From the NCBI GenBank assembly GCA_051646185.1, contig JBOFCS010000217.1, positions 1 through 11,753 of the forward strand: a DNA stretch of 11,753 nt, written 5' to 3'. How positions within the stretch are numbered: position 1 is the stretch's first letter; each line of letters begins with the position of its first letter. The translations under genes were made by a program, and so were the position numbers. Source of the stretch: JBOFCS01 sp051646185 (GTDB lineage: Bacteria > Actinomycetota > Actinomycetes > Mycobacteriales > Mycobacteriaceae). Below the pieces are notes generated by a model. That model made no database searches, had not been told where the DNA came from, and saw only the letters and a list, made by a program, of their open reading frames with translations. Shown one piece after another: positions 1 to 6,434 of the stretch.

Positions 1-1553
1 AAAGAGAATGTCATCTGATTATGGTGGTAACTGCGATGGATGGGATCTCTGCCACAATAGCTGAGAGTATCGTGCATCCATCCCATATTCCATTTCATCG
101 AAAATCCAAGCCCACCAACATGTGTTGATTTTGTAACTCCAGGCCACGAGGTTGATTCCTCGGCAATAGTGACAACCCCAGGATGGTTCTTGTGTACGGT
201 AGCGTTCATCTCTTGGAGGAATTGCACAGCTTCTAAATTTTCGTTGCCACCGTGAATATTGGGCGTCCACTCACCCGCTGGTCGAGAGTAATCGAGATAT
301 AGCATCGATGCGACGGCGTCAACGCGAAGTCCGTCAATATGGAATTGATCTATCCAAAAGAGAGCGTTAGCTACCAAAAAATTACGAACCTCAGGTCTGC
401 CAAAATCAAAAACATAGGTGCCCCAATCGGGCTGTTCTCCACGCTGAGGGTTGGCATGTTCGTAGAGCGCCGAGCCATCAAAGCGTGCAAGTGCCCAAAA
501 GTCTTTTGGGAAGTGCGCGGGAACCCAATCGACAATAACGCCAATGCCAGCTCGATGTAACGAGTCAATGAGCATTTTGAGTTCATCTGGGGTGCCAAAT
601 CGGGCTGTTGGGGCAAAGTAGGAAGTAACTTGGTAACCCCAGGAGCCACCGTAAGGATGCTCAGCAAAAGGTAATAACTCGACATGTGTAAAACCTTGAT
701 CTACAACATACTTTGTTAATTCTTCGGAGAGTTCTCGATAAGTTAAGCCGGGCTTCCAGGAGCCAAGGTGAACTTCAAAAGTGCTCATGGGTTCGACTAA
801 GGGGTTGCGAGTGGCTCTGTCTGCTATCCAGTTCTGATCTTTCCAATCGTAGCTACTTTGGTATACTTTGGAGGCTGTCGCAGGAGGGATTTCCGTTGCA
901 AAAGCCATTGGGTCGGCTTTATTTATTACCGATCCGTCTAGATTGTGTATCTGGTACTTGTACAATTCTCCTACTGAAATATCAGGAATAAATAATTCCC
1001 AAACTCCACTGGAGCCTAAACAACGCATCGGATTTACCGATCCATTCCAGCCATTAAAATCCCCGATAACAGCAATTCCCTGAGCTGCTGGGGCCCAAAC
1101 GGCAAAGGATACCCCATGTACCAGCCCATCTGGGGTGCGATAGTTTTGCCGGTGGGCACCTAGAACTTCCCATAAGCGTTCATGCCTGCCCTCGTGGATG
1201 AGATGCAAATCTATTTCGCCGAGGGTGGGAAGGAAACGGTATCCCTCAGCGACGAGATAGGAGTCAGTTTCGGTAGATCCTTGGCGCGGATAGGTGACGA
1301 GTAATCGGTAGTCGACCAATGTGGTAACTGGTAGCGAAGTGGCAAATAATCCAGTCGCTAGTTCGGTGAGCGAAAATTCTTGACCGCCAACAACAGCGCT
1401 GACTGCGAGCGCGTGGGGTCGTAACGTTCTGATGATCGTTTCCCCACGAGATTCATGGGCACCTAGGAGTGAATGCGGATTGCGGTGAGTACCGGATACA
1501 AGCTGATCAATCTCGGCTTGCGTTGGGTGTAGGGCGCTAGAGAGGTTGGTCAT
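1..1553 (-). CDS. glgB: 1,4-alpha-glucan branching enzyme GlgB (3' end outside window)
   Basis: Transfers alpha-1,4-glucan segments to form alpha-1,6 branches during glycogen or capsular glucan synthesis in the cytoplasm. The frame is open from ATG at 1553 to the left edge, giving 517 codons. Actinobacterial GlgB is about 730 residues, so roughly 210 C-terminal residues lie outside. The N-terminal part carries the extended carbohydrate-binding region (GTHRNPHSLLGAHE near the start, then VSFAVWAPAA). The GH13 barrel follows, with VDWVPAHFPKD (region I), GLRVDAVASMLYLDYSRP with nucleophile Asp412, and TIAEES with acid/base Glu465. Asp412 and Glu465 are 53 residues apart, as in the E. coli enzyme (Asp405/Glu458). 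Region IV is beyond the edge. The start lies 2 bases after the glgE stop and has a strong AGGAGG, so the pair is probably co-transcribed. Conserved motifs look intact, unlike those of glgE. Confidence 0.96.
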   Translation of the reverse strand, partial: MTNLSSALHPTQAEIDQLVSGTHRNPHSLLGAHESRGETIIRTLRPHALAVSAVVGGQEFSLTELATGLFATSLPVTTLVDYRLLVTYPRQGSTETDSYLVAEGYRFLPTLGEIDLHLIHEGRHERLWEVLGAHRQNYRTPDGLVHGVSFAVWAPAAQGIAVIGDFNGWNGSVNPMRCLGSSGVWELFIPDISVGELYKYQIHNLDGSVINKADPMAFATEIPPATASKVYQSSYDWKDQNWIADRATRNPLVEPMSTFEVHLGSWKPGLTYRELSEELTKYVVDQGFTHVELLPFAEHPYGGSWGYQVTSYFAPTARFGTPDELKMLIDSLHRAGIGVIVDWVPAHFPKDFWALARFDGSALYEHANPQRGEQPDWGTYVFDFGRPEVRNFLVANALFWIDQFHIDGLRVDAVASMLYLDYSRPAGEWTPNIHGGNENLEAVQFLQEMNATVHKNHPGVVTIAEESTSWPGVTKSTHVGGLGFSMKWNMGWMHDTLSYCGRDPIHRSYHHNQMTFS

Positions 1554-1555
1554 AT

Positions 1556-3304
1556 TCAGGTCCTCCTGTGTAGTTGCTCGCGAAGCTCAATAGGCACTGG
1601 AGGTAAAGCGATTATATGTGCAATGGATTTCCGTGGTTCACGTTGAATAAAGTTGCATTGACCCCAATGATAGCTTTTATCGCTTAGTTCGTCTTGTACC
1701 CAGAAATGTTCTTGCCAATCTCGGCCTATTGCTGGAAGGCTGATCCATAAATGACCTTGTTTGCAAGCGAACGGATGAAGGCTAACAATAATAAGTATGG
1801 CATCGTCACTGATGGGGTCAGTTTTTGAATAGGCGATGAGGGCGTCATTATCAGTAGCATGGAAATGCATACATTGAAACTGTTGCAATGCCGGATGTTG
1901 TATTCTTATCGAGTTTATTTGTACAGCAAAAGGTTCCAGTTTGGGCCGAGAAATATCTGACATGGCAGCAATTTTATTGCCAAATTCGGTGAGTTCCCAT
2001 TTGTTGGTTCGCCAAGTTAAGTAGGTATACGATTGAGTAAAAACAAGTTTGGCTAGAGCGTAGAGTCCTGCTGGGCTGGTGAAGGCTTCGGCAAGAAGGA
2101 CCATTTCCGGAGTGGTTAACTTGATCGTAGTAATGAGCCGGTGCCAAAAATGAGGCAGCTTGGTGTGGGGATTATCAACCCGAAACATTTTAACTTCATG
2201 GGCTATCCAGCGCCTAGCCACCCGCAGTATTTCTGAGTAGAGCGATTGTGGCGCATTGTCAAAATTGAGTGGATAGATGTCTTGGTACTTTTTAGGTGGA
2301 TTTTCTGCAAAGCGAATACTTCCATCTGGAAGAATGTTAAACCATTCGGGGTGCTCGGTAGGCCAAGAATGGTCAGGGGCGCATGGCAAAGCAAGATTCA
2401 AGGCAACTTCCATATTGTATTCTTTTGTTGCGTATATAAAATCATCAAAATCTTGAATTGTTCCTAAGTGTGGATGAATGCAGTCATGGCCTCCTTCTGC
2501 TGATCCAATCGCCCAAGGAGAGCCAACATCATCGGTGTTTGGGTGGAGGGAATTGTTGCCTCCCTTGTGATGTACTGATCCAATGGGATGTGTTGGCGGC
2601 AAATCGCTAATATCAAATCCCGTTGAGGAGATCCTGGGGAGTTCCGCTATTGTACTTTTGAAGGTTCCGTGCACAGCTTTACCGGTGGAATCGTATCCAC
2701 CAGTGGAGTGAGGGGAAAGTTCGTAGCAGGATCTGTATAGAGCTTTGCTACGGTCTACCCGTACCGTGTGAGGTTTTCCGGGAGTCAGAAATTCCCTTAG
2801 CGGGTATCGGTGTAAAAGGCCGGTTATTTTCTTGGATACGGCTAACTTGATTCTGGTATGAAGATTTTTGGATGTGCACAGCGCCGAAATAGCAATGAGC
2901 AGATGATCCTGCTCGTCGCGGGGCCCTCTTGGAAGGGCTTTTTCGAGTAGATAAGTACCGATTTCTAGATCAGTAAGAAGTTCTATAGAGTTTAGTCCCG
3001 CATTAACTTTCGATATTATTTCTTGTAGCCTGGTGCTTATCGGATCACTCCAAGCATTAATACGGAAGGTCCATGATCCTTCTTCAGTAGGGGTAAAGGC
3101 TGCATGAAATCCATCGAGGGTATGCCCGGGGATCATAGCGGTATGGGTGGGACCGTTGGCGACTAAAGTGGTAGATACCTTGATACGGCCTTTATTCCAG
3201 ATGCTGGCGGACATGGGTAAGTACTCACCGACAACTGCTTTTGCCGGATTTTTATCCTCATCAATGGTTGGCTGAACATCATCAATGCACACCCGAGCTG
3301 TCAC
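1556..3304 (-). CDS. glgE: GlgE, alpha-1,4-glucan:maltose-1-phosphate maltosyltransferase, with internal deletion (probably inactive)
   Basis: GlgE (GH13_3) extends alpha-1,4-glucans using maltose-1-phosphate made by the TreS/Pep2 route. I place the start at GTG 3304 (582 residues): it has GGAG 7 bases upstream and gives MTARVCIDDVQP, like other corynebacterial GlgE starts. A TTG at 3325 would add 7 residues. Family signatures are present: GNPAKAVVGE-like NPAKAVVGE near the N-terminus, GSPWAIGS, ENPPKKYQDIYPLNFDN, FRVDNPHTK with nucleophile Asp377, LLAEAF with acid/base Glu406, and WRTNKWELTEFGN. Then the protein jumps from SRP (residue 454) straight to KLEPF, skipping about 78 residues that contain NTPDI (third catalytic Asp) and DSEKYE in relatives. 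Other conserved sites also differ: LALPCAPDH for LALQCxPDH, YELSPHS for YExFPRS, SDLPPTHPIG for VYLPPIHPIG. The frame has no stop or frameshift. Membership is certain; loss of activity is inferred from the missing residues. Confidence 0.9.
   Translation of the reverse strand: MTARVCIDDVQPTIDEDKNPAKAVVGEYLPMSASIWNKGRIKVSTTLVANGPTHTAMIPGHTLDGFHAAFTPTEEGSWTFRINAWSDPISTRLQEIISKVNAGLNSIELLTDLEIGTYLLEKALPRGPRDEQDHLLIAISALCTSKNLHTRIKLAVSKKITGLLHRYPLREFLTPGKPHTVRVDRSKALYRSCYELSPHSTGGYDSTGKAVHGTFKSTIAELPRISSTGFDISDLPPTHPIGSVHHKGGNNSLHPNTDDVGSPWAIGSAEGGHDCIHPHLGTIQDFDDFIYATKEYNMEVALNLALPCAPDHSWPTEHPEWFNILPDGSIRFAENPPKKYQDIYPLNFDNAPQSLYSEILRVARRWIAHEVKMFRVDNPHTKLPHFWHRLITTIKLTTPEMVLLAEAFTSPAGLYALAKLVFTQSYTYLTWRTNKWELTEFGNKIAAMSDISRPKLEPFAVQINSIRIQHPALQQFQCMHFHATDNDALIAYSKTDPISDDAILIIVSLHPFACKQGHLWISLPAIGRDWQEHFWVQDELSDKSYHWGQCNFIQREPRKSIAHIIALPPVPIELREQLHRRT
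1562..1567 (-). promoter_or_regulatory. glgB ribosome binding site
   Basis: AGGAGG on the minus strand, 8 bases before the glgB ATG at 1553. It lies inside the last codons of glgE and fixes the glgB start. Confidence 0.85.
1940..1945 (-). other. Junction of the ~78-residue deletion in glgE
   Basis: Codons for Pro (1943-1945) and Lys (1940-1942) mark where the frame passes from the segment after the WELTEFGN motif (ending ISRP) to the segment aligning with LQPFITRLN of the M. tuberculosis protein, which I compared from memory. The missing length is a multiple of three, so downstream residues through the C-terminus stay in register. Confidence 0.75.
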
Positions 3305-3311
3305 CGTGCTG

Positions 3312-3315
3312 CTCC
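3312..3315 (-). promoter_or_regulatory. glgE ribosome binding site
   Basis: GGAG on the minus strand, 7 bases before GTG 3304. It favours that start over TTG 3325, which has no clear Shine-Dalgarno sequence upstream. Confidence 0.6.
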
Positions 3316-3332
3316 ATTCTGCCAAATGCTTT

Positions 3333-3350
3333 ACTACGGTTAACGGTAGT
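3333..3350. promoter_or_regulatory. Imperfect palindrome upstream of glgE (possible operator)
   Basis: ACTACGGTTAACGGTAGT reads almost the same on both strands (16 of 18 positions; two symmetric G/G mismatches flank the central GTTAAC). It lies in the 84-base gap between the dinG stop and the glgE start, 28 to 46 bases before GTG 3304. There is no loop and no T-tract, so a terminator is unlikely. A repressor or activator site controlling glgE-glgB is inferred; I do not recognise the regulator. Confidence 0.45.
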
Positions 3351-3388
3351 GGAAACAGGCGTTGGGTGCGACCACCACTTTGGCGTTG

Positions 3389-5422
3389 CTATAAACGGCT
3401 TAGTGCCTTACGGACAATTTTTGGGTCCGTTGTTTCCCAGAAAGGAGGTAAGGAAGCGCGAAGAAATCCGCCGTAGCGAGCGGTAACTAGTCGTGAATCA
3501 AGTACAGCTACAACGCCTTTGTCATCCACGCTGCGAAGCAACCGGCCAACTCCCTGTGCTAGTAGTAGCGCGGCATGACCGGCCGCAATGGTCATAAAAC
3601 CATTGCCCCCACGGGATTCGACTGCGCGTTGCCGTGCGGCAAGTAAGGGATCATCAGGACGGGGGAAGGGGATGCGATCAATAATGACCAAGGACAGTGA
3701 AGGACCAGGTACATCAACTCCTTGCCACAGAGACAAGGTGCCAAATAAAGAAGTTGCAGGGTCGTCAGCAAATCTTTGCACCAGGTGTGCGGTGGAATCA
3801 TCGCCTTGGCATAAAACTGGTGTGTTGAGGCGTTCTCGCATGGCCTCTGCGGCAGCCTTGGCTCCTCGCATGGATGAGTACAGCCCCAGAGTTCGGCCTT
3901 GTGCGGCAGTAATGAGGTCAGTTATTTCGGCTAGATGGACTTCGCTGAGGCCGTCACGTCCAGGTGCAGGTAGATGTTTGGCGATGTAAAGAATACCTGC
4001 TTGCTCATGATTAAATGGGGATCCAACATCGAGAGCATTCCAACGAATTGATGCGCTATCACTTTGTGGCTCAATAGCAGTGGCCATTGTGGTATCGGAG
4101 CGACTGAGACTACCTCCGGGGGGCAGTCCCCAGGACACGGCGAGTGCATCAAAAGAGCCGCCTACGGTAAGTGTTGCCGAGGTTAAGATGACGGTAGATT
4201 CTGCAAAGAGTCGAGCTCTGAGTAACCCACCAACCGATAGTGGCGCGACCCGTAAAATTTCTCGGGCGGAGTTGCGGGTTTCCTCCCTGGAAAACCAAAC
4301 GACATCTCGCCGTTTTGCGGTATCGGATTCGGCGAATGAGGACAAGATTCGCACTGCGGTATCGTGAATATCTTCAACGGCGGTAAGTGCGGTGCTGCGT
4401 GCAGCAGCAGCTTCAGGGTCCAGACCTGGGCGAGGCGGCCCTATTGCGGTGCGCGCTGCCCAGGCTGCATCGCGCAGGCTAGCAAAAACTTGATGAAACC
4501 CTTCCGGCATGGACTCCCAGCGGCCAGGCTGAAGTGATTCAAGTGCTAAACCGAGAGCTTCTCCTGCGCCTTCTAATCGGTCGACATCCTCATCTTCAAT
4601 CAATTTGATGCAGCGACGGGCTGCGATGCTAATATTTGTTGGCGAAAGTTCTTCAGTAGCAACAGAAGTTACCCGATCGACAAGTTCATGGGCCTCGTCG
4701 ATGACCACAGCATTATGTTCAGGTAACACAGTGATGTCTGATATGGCGTGAATTGCTAAAAGTGCGTGATTAGTAACGACTACATCCACTCGTGCAGCGG
4801 AGGCTTTAGCTCGCTCAGCAAAGCAATCAGCGCCAACTGGGCAACGAGTAAGTCCGAGGCATTCTCGTGCTGACACACTAACTTGTCGCCATGCTTGTTC
4901 ACTGACACCGGGATTCAACTCATCCCGATCACCATTTTCAGTTTCTGAGGACCAATGGGTTAGCCGCTGGACTTCTCGGCCAAGTCGGGAAACGGTAAAA
5001 GCATCAAATAAAGCAGATTCAGGAGTTTCCTCGGCAGCGCCAGTATGAATTTTATTCATGCATAAGTAGTTATTACGGCCTTTGAGGATGGCAAATTCTG
5101 GTTTTCGCGGCAGCGAAGCTGCCAGGGCTTCAACAAGCCGAGGAAGATCGCGGTTGATCAACTGCTGTTGTAGCGCGATGGTTGCGGTGGAAACGACCAC
5201 AGTACGTCCGCTGAGCACTGCCTGACGAATTGCTGGGACCAGGTACGCAAGTGATTTTCCGGTACCGGTTCCGGCCTGGACTGCCAGATGCTCTCCGGTA
5301 TCCATTGACTGCGAAACAGCAGCAGCCATAGCAACTTGTCCGCTACGCTCTTTTCCACCCAGCGACTGAACTGCAGAGCTCAGCAGTTCAGTAACTGAAG
5401 GAATTGCTGGGGTTAGGGACAC
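3389..5422 (-). CDS. dinG: ATP-dependent DNA helicase, DinG/XPD-like with Fe-S cluster
   Basis: Superfamily 2 5'-3' DNA helicase acting on R-loops, forked or damaged DNA. At 677 residues it is normal for actinobacterial DinG. Walker A GTGTGKS is at residues 51-57. Four cysteines suited to a 4Fe-4S cluster are present: Cys121 (NYLCMNK), Cys188, Cys194 and Cys200 (ECLGLTRCPVGADC). The DEAH box is at 242-245 (VVIDEAHEL), motif III LTSATLT near 413-419, LWQGVDVPG at 565-573 and motif VI QGVGRLLR at 623-630. All core motifs look intact. The start is GTG 5422; no Shine-Dalgarno sequence precedes it, but a TAATCT hexamer sits 6 bases upstream, suggesting a leaderless mRNA. It is divergent from clpS and followed, 84 bases later, by glgE. 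M. tuberculosis has the same dinG-glgE-glgB neighbourhood (Rv1329c and Rv1327c-Rv1326c). Confidence 0.95.
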   Translation of the reverse strand: MSLTPAIPSVTELLSSAVQSLGGKERSGQVAMAAAVSQSMDTGEHLAVQAGTGTGKSLAYLVPAIRQAVLSGRTVVVSTATIALQQQLINRDLPRLVEALAASLPRKPEFAILKGRNNYLCMNKIHTGAAEETPESALFDAFTVSRLGREVQRLTHWSSETENGDRDELNPGVSEQAWRQVSVSARECLGLTRCPVGADCFAERAKASAARVDVVVTNHALLAIHAISDITVLPEHNAVVIDEAHELVDRVTSVATEELSPTNISIAARRCIKLIEDEDVDRLEGAGEALGLALESLQPGRWESMPEGFHQVFASLRDAAWAARTAIGPPRPGLDPEAAAARSTALTAVEDIHDTAVRILSSFAESDTAKRRDVVWFSREETRNSAREILRVAPLSVGGLLRARLFAESTVILTSATLTVGGSFDALAVSWGLPPGGSLSRSDTTMATAIEPQSDSASIRWNALDVGSPFNHEQAGILYIAKHLPAPGRDGLSEVHLAEITDLITAAQGRTLGLYSSMRGAKAAAEAMRERLNTPVLCQGDDSTAHLVQRFADDPATSLFGTLSLWQGVDVPGPSLSLVIIDRIPFPRPDDPLLAARQRAVESRGGNGFMTIAAGHAALLLAQGVGRLLRSVDDKGVVAVLDSRLVTARYGGFLRASLPPFWETTDPKIVRKALSRL

Positions 5423-5428
5423 TGGGAA

Positions 5429-5434
5429 AGATTA
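5429..5434 (-). promoter_or_regulatory. Candidate -10 element of a leaderless dinG promoter
   Basis: TAATCT on the minus strand, with exactly 6 bases to the dinG GTG at 5422. A weak CAAGCA lies 17 bases further upstream. Without a Shine-Dalgarno sequence, transcription starting at or next to the GTG is the simplest reading. Confidence 0.45.
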
Positions 5435-5472
5435 CTTGGTGATCAGCGCATTGCTTGCTAAGCGCAGACTTT

Positions 5473-5483
5473 TGTGTGTGTGT
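5473..5483. repeat. (TG)5 dinucleotide run in the dinG-clpS intergenic region
   Basis: TGTGTGTGTGT, 11 bases, lies just upstream of the putative clpS -10 hexamer, inside what would be its spacer. Nearby, AGCGCA occurs twice as a direct repeat (5445-5450 and 5461-5466, 16 bases start to start). The run is short and may be chance. Confidence 0.5.
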
Positions 5484-5486
5484 CGG

Positions 5487-5492
5487 TATTCT
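5487..5492 (+). promoter_or_regulatory. Candidate -10 element of a leaderless clpS promoter
   Basis: TATTCT followed by 6 bases (TAGGCT) and then the clpS ATG at 5499. No purine-rich Shine-Dalgarno sequence lies at a useful distance. No good -35 is visible, which is common in corynebacteria. Confidence 0.4.
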
Positions 5493-5498
5493 TAGGCT

Positions 5499-5834
5499 AT
5501 GGCTCTACTCACGGCGACTGCACCCATATTTACTGCACCCTTGCATACCGAGCCTTCGCGTACTGATCCGGTGATTTTTGCGCAGGGTCAATCGGAACCG
5601 GACCGGCCCTGGGTCACCATTGTATGGGACGATCCAGTGAATCTTATGCACTATGTCACTTACGTTTTTCAAAAACTCTTTGGTTATAGCGAACAGAAGG
5701 CGACAGAACTTATGCTCCAAGTCCACAATGAAGGCAAAGCTGTGGTCTCAGCTGGAGAGCGGGAAAAAATGGAAGCTGATGTGAGCAAATTGCATGCCGC
5801 GGGTTTGTGGGCAACAATGCAGCACGACAGCTGA
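5499..5834 (+). CDS. clpS: ATP-dependent Clp protease adaptor ClpS
   Basis: Adaptor that binds N-degron substrates and hands them to the Clp ATPase-protease (ClpC1P1P2 in actinobacteria). The protein is 111 residues, with a variable N-terminal tail of about 36 residues and then the ClpS fold: PWVTIVWDDPVNLMHYVTYVF, written here only as a landmark from residue 37. Substrate-pocket residues match the family: Asp44-Asp45, Met50 and His76 (QVHNEGKAVV). The C-terminal GLWATMQ is typical of actinobacterial ClpS. The ATG at 5499 is the first start in frame, with a -10-like hexamer 6 bases upstream. It heads the plus-strand gene run, and the next gene starts 12 bases after its stop, as in M. tuberculosis (Rv1331-Rv1332). 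Confidence 0.95.
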   Translation: MALLTATAPIFTAPLHTEPSRTDPVIFAQGQSEPDRPWVTIVWDDPVNLMHYVTYVFQKLFGYSEQKATELMLQVHNEGKAVVSAGEREKMEADVSKLHAAGLWATMQHDS

Positions 5835-5846
5835 GGGATCGTAGTT

Positions 5847-6434
5847 GTGCGTAATTGGAAGAAAACTTCTCAGGGTAGTCAAACACAATTGCATTCTGCA
5901 ATGGAACCGCACGAGGCAACGTTAATGCGTTCACTGGTGCAATCCCTGATTGACTTATTACACGATCGGGCTGCGCAGGCTCCGCAAGATGAGTTAGCCA
6001 CTTTTACGGGATTGCACACCGGGAACCCCCAGCCACCTACTGATGTGACTTTAGGTCGGTTGCTCCCAGATTTTTATCGGCCTGAGCACGATGGGCAGCA
6101 CAACTCGCTGGAAAAAGCAGCCGATCTTAACGGAGCATTAAGAAGCATATACGAGCCAGCGATTATTGATGCAAAAAATACTGCCGCATTGACGTTATTG
6201 AATACTTTGCCTGAAAATGGCGGAAAGATTATTTTGGGGACTGCGGAAGCAGAAGCGTGGTTGGCTGCAATCAATGATATTCGACTTGCGCTAGGGGCAA
6301 TGCTTGGTATTAATGAAAACACTCCAGATTCACTGGGGGCACAGCATGCTATGGCTGCGCATATGGATGTGTATCAGTGGTTAACAGTTATGCAGGATTC
6401 TCTAGTCACGACAATGATGGGGACAACAACCTGA
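5847..6434 (+). CDS. DUF2017 family protein, ClpS-associated, function unknown
   Basis: A 195-residue soluble protein beginning MRNWKK and ending DSLVTTMMGTTT, matching the DUF2017 family always found next to clpS in actinobacteria (Rv1332 in M. tuberculosis). No catalytic motif, signal peptide or membrane segment is visible. The C-terminal half appears helical and includes AEAWLAAINDIRLALGAMLG near residues 134-153 and HMDVYQWLTVMQDSLV near 172-187. The start is GTG 5847, with GAGGG about 9 bases upstream directly after the clpS stop. Its last bases overlap the next gene's start (TGATG). A role with the Clp machinery is inferred only from gene order. Confidence 0.85.
   Translation: MRNWKKTSQGSQTQLHSAMEPHEATLMRSLVQSLIDLLHDRAAQAPQDELATFTGLHTGNPQPPTDVTLGRLLPDFYRPEHDGQHNSLEKAADLNGALRSIYEPAIIDAKNTAALTLLNTLPENGGKIILGTAEAEAWLAAINDIRLALGAMLGINENTPDSLGAQHAMAAHMDVYQWLTVMQDSLVTTMMGTTT

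Noticed and set aside
1..1553. glgB as a possible pseudogene, because short alternative frames dominate the left end at first sight
   Set aside because: The frame from ATG 1553 was followed to position 3 without a stop, and the residues at both ends match GlgB in register; it is simply cut by the window edge.
3305..3325. TTG at 3325 as the glgE start
   Set aside because: No Shine-Dalgarno sequence precedes it, while GTG 3304 has GGAG at 7 bases and gives the N-terminus expected for corynebacterial GlgE.
3588..3989. A 133-residue plus-strand open frame opposite dinG
   Set aside because: It is antisense to conserved helicase motifs, has no family resemblance and has Ser/Arg-rich shadow composition.
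6377..6433. Longer N-terminus for the P1 peptidase from 6377
   Set aside because: The added 19 residues overlap DUF2017 codons and do not resemble the family; ATG 6434 begins right before the conserved region and overlaps the DUF2017 stop.
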